From: Hoeflea sp. BAL378
GTDB lineage: Bacteria > Pseudomonadota > Alphaproteobacteria > Rhizobiales > Rhizobiaceae
Reading direction: 5' to 3'
DNA length: 64,000 bases
Assembly: GCF_000759435.1 (NCBI RefSeq)
Contig: NZ_JRJG01000008.1
Span: 1-64,000 of the forward strand
Shown one piece after another: positions 10,101 to 16,416 of this stretch. Under the pieces are notes generated by a model that made no database searches, was not told the DNA's origin, and worked only from the letters and a program-made list of their open reading frames with translations. Every line of letters begins with the position of its first letter. The first letter of the stretch is position 1. A program made the translations under genes and the position numbers.

Positions 10101-12610
10101 GCCAGCAGATCGACGCAGCTTCGCGGCCCGTTGTCACGGAACGGCCCGCGCTTGCGGCCTCCCGGCCTGCGTTCCGGATCACGTCCGGCTCCTTCGACGC
10201 CTCTGCGCTGGAGTTCTTCAACGGCACCGGCGGCTTTGCCGAGGATGGACGGGAATATGTCGTTGCCCTGCGCGGCGGCCAGACCACGCCGGCGCCGTGG
10301 ATCAACGTGATCGCCAATCCGGGTTTCGGATTCCAGGTGTCGGCGCTTGGCAGCGGTCATGTCTGGGCCGAGAACAGCCGCGAGAACCAGCTCACCCCCT
10401 GGTCGAACGATCCCGTTACCGATCCGCCGGGCGAGGCGGTCTACCTGCATGACCTCGACAGCGGCCATACGTGGACGCCGACGGCGCTGCCGATCCGCGA
10501 CGGCGGACTCTATGTCGCCCGCCACGGCTTCGGCTACAGCCAGTTCGAACACTCCGCCCATGGCATCGATTCAACCATGGTGCAATTCGTGCCGATGGAC
10601 GATCCGGTGCGGATCACAAGGCTGACGCTGGGCAATAGCTCGGATCGGGTCAGGTCGCTTTCGGTGACCACCTATGCCGAATGGGTGCTCGGGCCGTCGC
10701 GCGGCGCCACCGCCCGCCACATCATCACCAGTCTCGACAGCGAGACCGGCGCGATCCTCGCCCGCAATCCGTATTCGACCGCCTTTCCGGGGCGGTTCGC
10801 CTTTGCCGATCTGGGCGCTGAAACCAGCAGCTTGAGCGCCGATCGGGCCGAAGTGCTGGGAACCGGCGGCAGCATGGCCGCGCCCGCCGGCATCGGCGCC
10901 GAGCCGCTCTCGGGCCGCACCGGGCCGCTGCTCGATCCCTGTGCGGCGCTGCAGCGGCGGGTGACGCTCCAACCCGGCGAGACGATCGAGATCGTCGCTC
11001 TGATGGGGCAGGCGGAGAGCCCCGATGCCGCCCGCGAGCTGATCCTTCGCCATCGCGCCGCCGACCCGGCGGCCACTCTCGAGGCCGTCAGGAAGCACTG
11101 GCATGAACTCCTGGACGCCGTTCAGGTGACCTCGCCGGACCGGGCGATGGACATCATGCTCAACGGCTGGCTGCTCTACCAGACACTCGCCTGCCGGATC
11201 TGGGCGCGCGCCGGTTTCTATCAGGCCAGCGGCGCCTTCGGGTTCCGCGACCAGTTGCAGGACGGGATGGCGCTGACGGCGCTGCGGCCGGACATGACGC
11301 GGGCGCATCTGTTGCGCGCGGCCTCGCGGCAGTTTCCCGAAGGCGACGTTCAGCACTGGTGGCTGCCCCATTCCGGGCAGGGCGTGCGCACCCGCATTTC
11401 CGATGACCGAGTCTGGCTGGGCTATGCCGTGGCGCAATATATCGCCGTCTCGGGCGATACGGCCGTGCTCGACGAGCAGGTGCCGTTCCTCGAAGGCCCC
11501 GCGTTGCTGCCTGGCGCCCATGACGATTTCTTCCTGCCGTCCGTCTCGCCGCTGCAGGCGAGCCTGTTCGAGCATTGCGCCCGCGGCCTCGACCAGGCGG
11601 TCGAACTCACCGGCGAAAACGGAATGCCGCTGATTGGCACCGGCGACTGGAACGACGGCATGAACCGGGTGGGCGAACACGGGCAGGGGACCTCGGTCTG
11701 GCTGGGCTGGCTGCTGATCACCACGATCGACGCCATGGCGCCCTTTGCCGATGCCCGCGATCCGGCGCGCGCCCTGCGCTGGCGCCAACATGCGACGGCG
11801 GTGCGCGAAGCGATCGAGCGCGATGGCTGGGACGGGAAATGGTACCGGCGCGGCACCTATGACGACGGCACGCTGCTGGGCTCGGCCACGTCGCAGGAAT
11901 GCCGGATCGACAGCCTTGCGCAGACCTGGGCAGTGCTGTCGGGCGCGGCTGATCCGACCCGCGCGGCGACCGCCATGGCTTCCATGAGCGAGCACCTGAT
12001 CCGCCCCGATCCGGGCCTCGCGCTGCTGTTTACCCCGCCCTTCGATGCCTCGCCGCAGGACCCGGGCTATATCAAGGGCTACCCGCCGGGACTGCGCGAG
12101 AATGGCGGCCAGTACAGCCACGCGGCGATGTGGGCGATCCTAGCCCAGGCCAGGCTCGGCGACGGAGATGCCGCGGGAGCCTTGTTCTCGATGCTGAACC
12201 CGATCCATCACGCGCTCACCCCGGAAGATGCGGCGCGCTACAAGGTCGAGCCCTATGTGGTTGCGGCCGACGTCTATTCCACCGCGCCGCACGAGGGCCG
12301 CGGCGGCTGGACCTGGTACACCGGTTCGGCCGGCTGGATGTATCGCGCCGGCATTGAAGGGCTTCTCGGGCTCACGCGCGCGGGCGAGACCCTCCGCCTC
12401 GATCCCTGTTTCCCGAAGGCCTGGCCGGAGGTCAGACTGGTCGTCCGCACGGGCGAATCGAGCGTGTCGATCACGATCGACAATTCTGCGCGAACAGGCC
12501 GCAACATTGTCTCGGCAATGCTGGATGGCGTAGCCCTTCACCCCGAGAACGGGCAGATCGTCCTGGCTCCGTCCGCACCGTCGCATCGGCTTACGGTCCG
12601 GCTTGGCTGA
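4103..12610 (+). CDS. ndvB: Cyclic beta-1,2-glucan synthase (NdvB/ChvB)
   Basis: A 2835-residue inner-membrane enzyme, normal for NdvB/ChvB/Cgs, that builds cyclic beta-1,2-glucan from UDP-glucose and feeds NdvA. The N-terminal soluble part keeps the P-P-G-Y-Y-R-Q-L-P-K-L motif. Membrane helices lie near 430-490, 830-880 and 955-1000. Between them is the GT84 glycosyltransferase, with D-A-D at 643-645 and Q-H-R-W ending at W793. After the last helices comes a glycoamylase-like/transglycosylation (cyclising) region, with a D-I-P-W-G-I-S-E-S motif around residue 1380. The C-terminal GH94 phosphorylase-type domain, which controls chain length, keeps GDWNDG at 2514-2519. The GTG start is supported by the overlap with the preceding small ORF. 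No frameshift or missing motif was seen. Confidence 0.95.
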   Translation: MTPKFPGQFAAADVIAGVRARMPAGWRRAPAPPWNDEAVIRADLFGAERLEHHAISLAKAQPVTEHAVRVLPLSTRVRDNSKVLLSAYRSCTQALAAGQTVTPATEWLLDNYHMVERQLEQIARDLPPGYYRQLPKLATGPFAGYPRVLGIVWAYVAHTDSLLNGPVFARFVRAYQTVDPLTIGELWALAITLRIVLIENMRRLAEQIISAQRMRLAADELVDRVMSRKASAGSPYPAYQALAEANEALDGARIPEIMAARIAQRLRGFDTADTPLHDWLQDRLGQQGLTMDDVVEHAQFRQGASNVTMRNIVTSMRLIAELEWPDFFEEVSLVDARLRQGSDFAAMDFATRDLYRTEIELLARGSGMTEVAVAEAALTLAASGDTPATRDPGHCLIGPGRSTLEHTIGYRPGPALRLRRTVGRFGLGGYLLAIGLASFLILWASMDLAVAQTGAPGWLVVILALAMLGPAFAAASALVNLAVTRTVAPRRLPGMDLVDGIPPELRSLVVVPVLLDTVEDLAGCIERLEVHHLSSTGGALHYAILSDGPDSATETRPQDAELIAEATRAIARLNAAYPSPEGDRFLFLHRHRLWNPSMGVWMGWERKRGKLIELNRLLRGADDTSFMAPCAVPKDVRFVITLDADTRLLRDTVRRLIGKLAHPLNAPHVDPDLGWVTQGYGILQPRVTPALPVGGEGSLYQQINASHGGIDAYASAISDVYQDLFGEGSFTGKGIYDVDAFEAALEGRIPDNTMLSHDLFEGNLARAALVSDIEVVEDFPARYDVSARRQHRWVRGDWQLLPWLAGLAGRSADGRSPVFGLGRWKIIDNLRRSLTAPLTLAALAAGWLLPFPAAALWTAMVLAMLALPFVLPLPFALLPGRAGITAHSHLAALAADAWTAMWRIAMEIMFLPDTAARMADAILRTAWRLGVSRRNLLEWVTAAQAARSRRPGVAEQYRFMAAGVALGGAVTAAAAFLNPSAWPVILPFALAWLASPVVAHRISRPSKPREAERLGVSEIQSLRLIGRSTWRFFETFVSTDDNDLPPDNFQETPQPMLARRTSPTNIGLYLLATTAAHDLGWIGRAEAVSRLERTLATVQRMPKFRGHLYNWYATDDLRVLEPDYVSSVDSGNLAGHLIAVAQACAEWQREPAAEADWRAGLADCLLLAECAFSAEASPEDEVLASLLGELVEAASRQAPLDRLLSLSLAAATQARSIVQPDSEAGFWIEAVHNCLAGHAADRDMALAPRLAAVEKLARDLALAMDFAFLLDRDKKLLSIGFSVTANQLDPSCYDLLASEARLASLFAIAKGDVETRHWFRLGRAATPLGAGSALISWSGSMFEYLMPSLVLRAPEGSVLAETNRRIVDRQRSYGTMLDIPWGISESSYNARDLEMTYQYSNFGVPGLGLKRGLSENRVVAPYATGLAAMVAPVEALKNYKRLSTLGAEGRFGFYEAVDFTASRLPTGTDFAVIRSFMAHHQGMTITAIANCVQGGRLRSRFHAEPMIKAVDLLLQERVPRDANEAPPRAEEMQVAAHEPDHVPAVRPFPSPATAAPTAHLLSNGTYGVMLTPTGAGFSRWRGLAVTRWRDDPTTAGHGSYILARDRVSGSSWSAALQPSGADPESHQAVFSEHQAAFTHQRDKLKTHTEMVVSAEDDAEARRVTLTNTGQTAREIDLTSYAELVLAPLASDIAHQAFSKMFVVTDFLPELGVLIATRRRRSPSDPEVWAAHIAVVEGTEAAPIQFETDRARFIGAGRSLASAAMAQSDLSQTTGTVLDPIFAIRRSVTVPAGGMARVTFWTIVADDPEILLHLVDRHRDPSAFDRAVTLAWTKAQVQLRHLGMTQATATDFQRLGGMLVRGDAGLRAPAASVITGAAPQSSLWPHGISGDLPIILFRIEDAEDAPKLLEVLAAHEFLRMRQLAVDLVILNDRSASYVQDLQTRIEQAVRSAGMRPRAGTPSGRNDGAVHVLRRDLIPADSLASLVALASVVLVARRGSIGQQIDAASRPVVTERPALAASRPAFRITSGSFDASALEFFNGTGGFAEDGREYVVALRGGQTTPAPWINVIANPGFGFQVSALGSGHVWAENSRENQLTPWSNDPVTDPPGEAVYLHDLDSGHTWTPTALPIRDGGLYVARHGFGYSQFEHSAHGIDSTMVQFVPMDDPVRITRLTLGNSSDRVRSLSVTTYAEWVLGPSRGATARHIITSLDSETGAILARNPYSTAFPGRFAFADLGAETSSLSADRAEVLGTGGSMAAPAGIGAEPLSGRTGPLLDPCAALQRRVTLQPGETIEIVALMGQAESPDAARELILRHRAADPAATLEAVRKHWHELLDAVQVTSPDRAMDIMLNGWLLYQTLACRIWARAGFYQASGAFGFRDQLQDGMALTALRPDMTRAHLLRAASRQFPEGDVQHWWLPHSGQGVRTRISDDRVWLGYAVAQYIAVSGDTAVLDEQVPFLEGPALLPGAHDDFFLPSVSPLQASLFEHCARGLDQAVELTGENGMPLIGTGDWNDGMNRVGEHGQGTSVWLGWLLITTIDAMAPFADARDPARALRWRQHATAVREAIERDGWDGKWYRRGTYDDGTLLGSATSQECRIDSLAQTWAVLSGAADPTRAATAMASMSEHLIRPDPGLALLFTPPFDASPQDPGYIKGYPPGLRENGGQYSHAAMWAILAQARLGDGDAAGALFSMLNPIHHALTPEDAARYKVEPYVVAADVYSTAPHEGRGGWTWYTGSAGWMYRAGIEGLLGLTRAGETLRLDPCFPKAWPEVRLVVRTGESSVSITIDNSARTGRNIVSAMLDGVALHPENGQIVLAPSAPSHRLTVRLG

Positions 12611-12704
12611 CGGATACTGACGGATTGGGTGAGTGTCTGGCGGTTGTTCCGCATGCAGGCTGACGCAAGTGGGCCAGTCTCGGCGGACGCCGCTTCGGCT
12701 GCCC

Positions 12705-13520
12705 TCACAACATCCCGCCCTGCGCGGCCTGGTAAACCGTCCGCACTGTCGGCTGGAAACCAAGGCTTCGCGCGAGCGACGCATCGACATGGAGGTACCA
12801 TGGATTTTGCATCGCCTCGGCCGAGGGCTCCATTTTCTCTCCCACCAATCCCACCAGTTCATAGACCGTCGTCGGCGCTTCATCGGCTATGTTGACGATC
12901 CGGGCATCGAAGCTGCCTGCCAGCGCCATTCCCATCGCTGTTGCAATATCGCGATGGTGTATTGTGCTCATCCGATTGGCGGGATGGAAGCCGGCGGCGG
13001 CCAGGTGCTTTGGCAGCATCTCAAGGTGACCGTCGCCATCGCCATACACGAACGGGAACCGTAAGATAGACCAGTTCAAGCCACTCTCGCGCAGCAGTTT
13101 CTCGGCTGCGACCTTGCTGGCGGGGTAGGCTTGTTCCGGCTCGACACTATCCGTCTCCCGGCCGGGCTGGGTCGAGTTCCTGTTATAGACATTCGACGTA
13201 CTCGCCATGATGAAGCGAGCGTCACGGGCATCAGCTTGCACGGCGGCGATCAGATTGCGGGTGCCCTCCAGATTACTCCTCCATATCAGATCGGTATCCG
13301 GGCTGCGAAAGACGGCGGCAAGGTGCACAATCGCCGAAACACCCCGAACAGCTTCCGACAGCGTCGTAGGGTCGAGAATGTCGCCGGTTACGCCCGTTGC
13401 GCCCGGGGGGCAGGTTTTCCCTGTCCGCAGCAGCAGCCGGCAATCAAGCCCTGCTTCCACCAACCGCGGAACAAGCCGCTCGCCGACAAGGCCTGTCGCT
13501 CCAGTTATCAGGATTGTCAT
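12705..13520 (-). CDS. NAD(P)-binding epimerase/dehydratase (extended SDR)
   Basis: A 271-residue Rossmann-fold protein. It begins M-T-I-L-I-T-G-A-T-G-L-V-G, with the glycine-rich TGxxGxxG nucleotide motif, and has the catalytic pattern YPASK after an A-S-T-S-N-V-Y strand. That combination marks the extended short-chain dehydrogenase/NAD-dependent epimerase family. The ATG at 13520 was chosen over upstream codons because the nucleotide motif should be N-terminal and GAAAGG lies about ten bases before it. It begins 4 bases after the MarR-type gene ends, so the two form one operon, and the regulator probably controls it. The substrate is unknown. Sugar-nucleotide epimerase, terpenoid/steroid dehydrogenase-like or quinone-reductase-like roles are all possible. 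Confidence 0.8.
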   Translation of the reverse strand: MTILITGATGLVGERLVPRLVEAGLDCRLLLRTGKTCPPGATGVTGDILDPTTLSEAVRGVSAIVHLAAVFRSPDTDLIWRSNLEGTRNLIAAVQADARDARFIMASTSNVYNRNSTQPGRETDSVEPEQAYPASKVAAEKLLRESGLNWSILRFPFVYGDGDGHLEMLPKHLAAAGFHPANRMSTIHHRDIATAMGMALAGSFDARIVNIADEAPTTVYELVGLVGEKMEPSAEAMQNPWYLHVDASLARSLGFQPTVRTVYQAAQGGML

Positions 13521-13524
13521 GAGC

Positions 13525-13980
13525 TCATACCTTTCCCGAGAGGGTTTGCAGCCGCTCGGTCGCCAGTCGAAGGACGCGGATCGTCGTGGCCAGATCGGCC
13601 TCGGCGATGCCGTCAAAAGCAGCCTGGTGAATAAACGAAAGGTCCGGGAGTTCGCGCCACAGGGCCTCGCCCGAACGCGTGAGTGTCAGAAGACGCTGGC
13701 GCTGGTCTTCCCCGTCCGAGGTCTGCTGGACCAGCCCTTTGCGAACGAGCGTGGCGATGATCCCGCTCAATGTCGCCCGTTCGAGCTCTAGCGCACGCCC
13801 GAGATCGCGCTGCACCGTCGGACCGGAATTTGCGAGATGCCAGAGAACGTACCACTGCGTGGAACCCAGATCGTATGGTCGCAGCGTCGTGTCCATCACG
13901 GCCCGTCCGGCAAAGTAGCATCGCTTTGTCCATGCCCCCACAGTCCGATAGCCTGCGTCTCGTTCGTCCTGCATATCCAA
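13525..13980 (-). CDS. MarR-family transcriptional regulator
   Basis: A 151-residue winged-helix protein with the MarR layout: an N-terminal dimerisation helix, a helix-turn-helix around residues 50-85 (V-Q-R-D-L-G-R-A-L-E-L-E-R-A-T-L-S-G-I-I), then the wing with G-E-D-Q-R-Q-R-L-L-T-L-T. It is the first gene of a two-gene unit with the downstream epimerase. A strong palindrome overlaps its promoter (13991-14036), which predicts autorepression relieved by a small ligand, as in other MarR systems. The ligand is unknown. ATG codons at 13980 and 13974 are both usable starts. Confidence 0.85.
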   Translation of the reverse strand: MDMQDERDAGYRTVGAWTKRCYFAGRAVMDTTLRPYDLGSTQWYVLWHLANSGPTVQRDLGRALELERATLSGIIATLVRKGLVQQTSDGEDQRQRLLTLTRSGEALWRELPDLSFIHQAAFDGIAEADLATTIRVLRLATERLQTLSGKV

Positions 13981-13990
13981 ATTCCTAGTT

Positions 13991-14036
13991 CGTTTGCTAC
14001 CATGCGATTATTGCAAGGTAACAAACGAAATGTCAA
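13991..14036 (-). promoter_or_regulatory. Promoter with palindromic operator for the marR-epimerase operon
   Basis: Reading the minus strand, TTGACA (14031-14036) is followed after 18 bases by AATAAT (14007-14012), five of six matches to a -10 box. An imperfect inverted repeat covers the -10 and spacer: plus-strand arms CGTTTGCTACCATG (13991-14004) and CAAGGTAACAAACG (14014-14027), which match at 12 of 14 positions when one is reverse-complemented. A bound regulator would block RNA polymerase, so this is the likely MarR operator. Confidence 0.7.
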
Positions 14037-14221
14037 GGGTCGGCCGCCGCTGCCCTGGCGGAGGTGTCGTTGATTGCTGGCAGGCCCGCGACCGCGATTG
14101 GCTTGGAGACCGTCGGCGGAATGTCAGCTTGCCGGGTTCGGTCCCGTCTTCCGGGAAATTCCCGCGATCGAACTGATAACTATTAAGCGATTTCGCGATA
14201 TCGGTTCATCTTTGCGTCATA

Positions 14222-14236
14222 TTGTGCATTGCACAA
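14222..14236. promoter_or_regulatory. Perfect 15-base palindrome upstream of nasT
   Basis: TTGTGCA-T-TGCACAA is a perfect inverted repeat with a one-base centre, ending 26 bases before the nasT ATG. It may be an operator or a leader hairpin. The half-site TGCACAA resembles an NtrC half-site, but the arms are in the opposite order to the NtrC consensus, so I do not assign it to NtrC. Confidence 0.45.
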
Positions 14237-14262
14237 ACATCGTAACTGCGCAGAATACGGGC

Positions 14263-14862
14263 ATGGTTGAGCGTTTGCCGTCAGTGCTGATCATTGATGA
14301 AAACACCACCCGCGCTTCGATCATCGAGGCGGGGCTGTCGGCGGCCGGGCACACCAGGGTCACGGTCATCAATGAAATGCACGGCATCGCCGCCAAGATC
14401 GCTCTGCACGAGCCGGACGTGATCGTCATCGATCTGGAAAACCCCAACCGGGACATGCTCGAGAGCATCTTCCAGCTTTCGCGGGCGGTGAAACGGCCGA
14501 TTGCCATGTTTGTCGATCGGTCCGACACCGAAGCCATGCAATCGGCGATCGATGCCGGGGTGTCGGCCTATGTCGTCGACGGCCTGCGCCAGGAGCGGGT
14601 GAAGAGCATCCTCGATATGGCGATCAGCCGGTTCAATGCATTTTCCAGGCTCGAGCGCGAACTCGAGGAAGCCCGGGGGGCGCTGGAGGAACGCAAGGTG
14701 ATCGACCAGGCCAAGGGTCTGATCATGAAGTCACGCGGTGTGGACGAAGCCACCGCCTACAAACTGTTGCGCAAGGCGGCGATGAACGGCAACCGCAAGA
14801 TCGTCGATGTGGCCGAAAGCCTCGTGATGTCGGCGCGACTGCTTGGCGATGAGGGCAAGTAG
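14263..14862 (+). CDS. nasT: NasT, ANTAR-domain antiterminator for nitrate assimilation
   Basis: A 199-residue RNA-binding response regulator. Residues 5-120 form a receiver-like domain (V-L-I-I-D-E-N start, V-I-D-L-E-N-P strand). A coiled linker lies around 125-150. The C-terminal ANTAR domain carries the diagnostic D-Q-A-K-G-L-I-M and A-Y-x-L-L-R-K-A-A motifs. NasT binds a hairpin in the leader of nitrate assimilation mRNA and prevents termination, while NasS holds it inactive until nitrate or nitrite is present. The ATG at 14263 gives the family length and places the receiver strand at the N-terminus. An earlier in-frame start would add about 63 residues without homology. nasS begins at the very next base after the stop. 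The likely target leader is at 16293-16382. Confidence 0.93.
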   Translation: MVERLPSVLIIDENTTRASIIEAGLSAAGHTRVTVINEMHGIAAKIALHEPDVIVIDLENPNRDMLESIFQLSRAVKRPIAMFVDRSDTEAMQSAIDAGVSAYVVDGLRQERVKSILDMAISRFNAFSRLERELEEARGALEERKVIDQAKGLIMKSRGVDEATAYKLLRKAAMNGNRKIVDVAESLVMSARLLGDEGK

Positions 14863-16092
14863 ATGATGACAGAACTCAGCGCCGGGTTTCTTCCGCTCAC
14901 CGACAGCGCGATCCTGATTGCGGCGAAGGAACGCGGCTTCGCGCATGACGAAGGCATCGCGCTCGATCTGGTCCGGGAGACGTCGTGGGCCAATGTCCGC
15001 GACAAGCTGGCCGTCGGCCAGTTCGAAATCGCCCATTCCCTGGCGCCGATGCCGATCGCGGCCAATCTGGGCCTGACGCCGTTCGACACGCGGCTGATCG
15101 CGCCGATGGCGCTGGGCCTGGGCGGCAACGCGATCACCGTGAGCAATCGCCTGCTGGCCGGGATGAAGCAGCAGCAGGACTTTACGATGCTGAACGCCCG
15201 GGAAGTGGGGGCGGCGCTCGCCCGGCATGTCAGGGCCGGCCTGCGCGAGGGCCGCAAACGGCTGCAGTTTGGCGTTGTGCATCCCTTCTCCGGGCATAAT
15301 TTCGAGCTGCGCTACTGGCTCAGCGCCAGCGGCATCGCGCCCGAGAGCGATATCGAGATCGTCATCCTGCCGCCGCCGCTGATGGCCGATGCGCTGGCCA
15401 CGGGACAGATCGATGGCTACTGCGTCGGCGAGCCCTGGAACACCGTCGGCGTCGCCAAGGGCGCAGGCCACATCGTTGCCGCCAAGTCCTCGATCTGGGC
15501 CTCGAGCCCGGAGAAGGTCCTGGCCGTGCGCGAGGATTGGGCGGAGGAGAACCCCGCCACGCTTCACGCCCTGCTGCGCGCGCTCTACCGGTCGGCGGAA
15601 TGGTGCGGCCAGCCTGAAAACCATGCAGACCTCGCGGATATGCTGGCTTCGCCCCGGTATCTGGGGCAACCCGCGGGCGTGATCCTTCCCGCGCTTGACG
15701 GCTCGATCCTCCGTCCGTCGGCCACCGGCCGGACAGACCCGGCGGCAACGCCGGATTTCTTCCAGCCCCACAGCAGGGCCGCGACCTTCCCGTGGCAAAG
15801 CCATGCGCTGTGGTTCTACTCGCAGATGGTCCGCTGGGGCTATGTCGACCACACCGCCGAGCATGCCAGCATCGCGCGCCACACGTTCCGGCCCGACATC
15901 TATCGAAGCGTTCTCTCGGCGATCGACGTGCCGGTGCCCTCGGCCAATTCCAAGGTGGAAGGCGCCCTCAGCCGCACCATCGCGGTGGGCGCGTCCTCCC
16001 GGGTTCTCTATCTTGGCCCGGACGGCTTCTTCGACGGCTCGATCTTCGATCCGGACCGGCTCGATGCCTATATCGAGAGCCAGAAGGCGTAA
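14863..16092 (+). CDS. nasS: NasS, nitrate/nitrite sensor that sequesters NasT
   Basis: A 409-residue protein related to the nitrate-binding lipoprotein NrtA but without a signal peptide, so it is cytoplasmic. It shares clear blocks with the NrtA of this window, including [20 protein letters not shown] and Q-M-x-R-W-G. In Paracoccus, Azotobacter and Bradyrhizobium, NasS binds nitrate or nitrite and then releases NasT. It follows nasT directly, consistent with a two-protein sensor unit. Start: ATGATG at 14863, so either ATG may be used. The lack of an export signal together with the nasT neighbour makes NasS preferable to a transport binding protein. Confidence 0.92.
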   Translation: MMTELSAGFLPLTDSAILIAAKERGFAHDEGIALDLVRETSWANVRDKLAVGQFEIAHSLAPMPIAANLGLTPFDTRLIAPMALGLGGNAITVSNRLLAGMKQQQDFTMLNAREVGAALARHVRAGLREGRKRLQFGVVHPFSGHNFELRYWLSASGIAPESDIEIVILPPPLMADALATGQIDGYCVGEPWNTVGVAKGAGHIVAAKSSIWASSPEKVLAVREDWAEENPATLHALLRALYRSAEWCGQPENHADLADMLASPRYLGQPAGVILPALDGSILRPSATGRTDPAATPDFFQPHSRAATFPWQSHALWFYSQMVRWGYVDHTAEHASIARHTFRPDIYRSVLSAIDVPVPSANSKVEGALSRTIAVGASSRVLYLGPDGFFDGSIFDPDRLDAYIESQKA

Positions 16093-16151
16093 CGGATCTG
16101 GTGGACATTGCCGCGGATTGAATGATTTTTAGACACCGGCCCTTGCTGCCT

Positions 16152-16168
16152 TGCACAATCGCTGCGCA
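16152..16168. promoter_or_regulatory. NtrC-like enhancer site upstream of the nrtA promoter
   Basis: TGCAC-N7-GCGCA over 17 bases matches the NtrC dyad TGCAC-N7-GTGCA except for one base. Its centre is about 86 bases upstream of the GG of the sigma-54 promoter, a suitable enhancer distance. Only one such site was seen, so this is a candidate only. Confidence 0.4.
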
Positions 16169-16180
16169 GCGCGAAATTTG

Positions 16181-16203
16181 CCGGACCGGGCGCGCCGGTC
16201 CGG
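16181..16203. repeat. Perfect 9-base inverted repeat after nasS
   Basis: Arms CCGGACCGG (16181-16189) and CCGGTCCGG (16195-16203) flank a five-base loop. There is no T-run, so it is not a classical terminator. It could end or stabilise the nasTS transcript, or bind a protein upstream of the sigma-54 promoter. Confidence 0.5.
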
Positions 16204-16244
16204 ATTGCCCTGAAACACAACGATAATTTCCACCGAATTGAAAC

Positions 16245-16260
16245 TGGCACGCTGTTTGCT
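16245..16260 (+). promoter_or_regulatory. Sigma-54 (RpoN) -24/-12 promoter of the nitrate operon
   Basis: TGGCACGCTGTTTGCT matches the sigma-54 consensus TGGCAC-N5-TTGCW at every fixed position. GG (16246-16247) and GC (16258-16259) are separated by exactly ten bases. It points toward nrtA. Transcription would start near 16270, just upstream of the antitermination leader. Confidence 0.85.
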
Positions 16261-16292
16261 TCGCTTAATTCAGCTTTCCAAGGCTGACATCC

Positions 16293-16328
16293 GGATCCAA
16301 TGACGGGTCCTATCCAGGCAACGCCGCC
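16293..16328 (+). promoter_or_regulatory. NasT (ANTAR) recognition hairpins in the nrtA leader
   Basis: Hairpin P1 has stem GGATCC (16293-16298) and GGGTCC (16305-16310), six pairs including one T-G, around the hexaloop AATGAC. The loop has A at position 1 and G at position 4, the known ANTAR requirement. After a six-base linker, a shorter candidate P2 (GGC/GCC, 16317-16319 and 16326-16328) encloses the hexaloop AACGCC, again with A1 and G4. P2 overlaps the left arm of the terminator, so forming P2 would prevent termination. P1 is convincing. P2 has only three pairs and is tentative. Confidence 0.75.
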
Positions 16329-16382
16329 AAACCGAAGTTTCCCGCATCCTCCCGCGGGGCTTCCGGTTTGGCGGCTTTTTTT
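16323..16382 (+). terminator. Intrinsic terminator (attenuator) in the nrtA leader
   Basis: Twelve perfect stem pairs, GCCGCCAAACCG (16323-16334) with CGGTTTGGCGGC (16364-16375), are followed at once by seven T (16376-16382). It lies between the sigma-54 promoter and the nrtA start, so it must be bypassed for expression. The left arm overlaps the putative NasT hairpin P2. Confidence 0.9.
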
Positions 16383-16416
16383 ATTGCGGTCACCGCACCG
16401 CCAAAGGAGACAGCGA

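Larger units (their letters stand above)
16093..16416 (+). other. Nitrate-operon regulatory leader between nasS and nrtA
   Basis: This 324-base gap has no gene but is full of signals, listed separately: an NtrC-like dyad, a long inverted repeat, a sigma-54 promoter, an ANTAR-type hairpin, an intrinsic terminator and the nrtA ribosome-binding site AAAGGAGA at 16403-16410. An open frame running from 16300 into nrtA is not a gene start, because it would read through the terminator hairpin. Confidence 0.8.

Noticed and set aside
14180-14230. A GG...GC pair that looked like a sigma-54 promoter before nasT
   Set aside because: The spacing between GG and GC is nine bases rather than ten and the flanks do not match.
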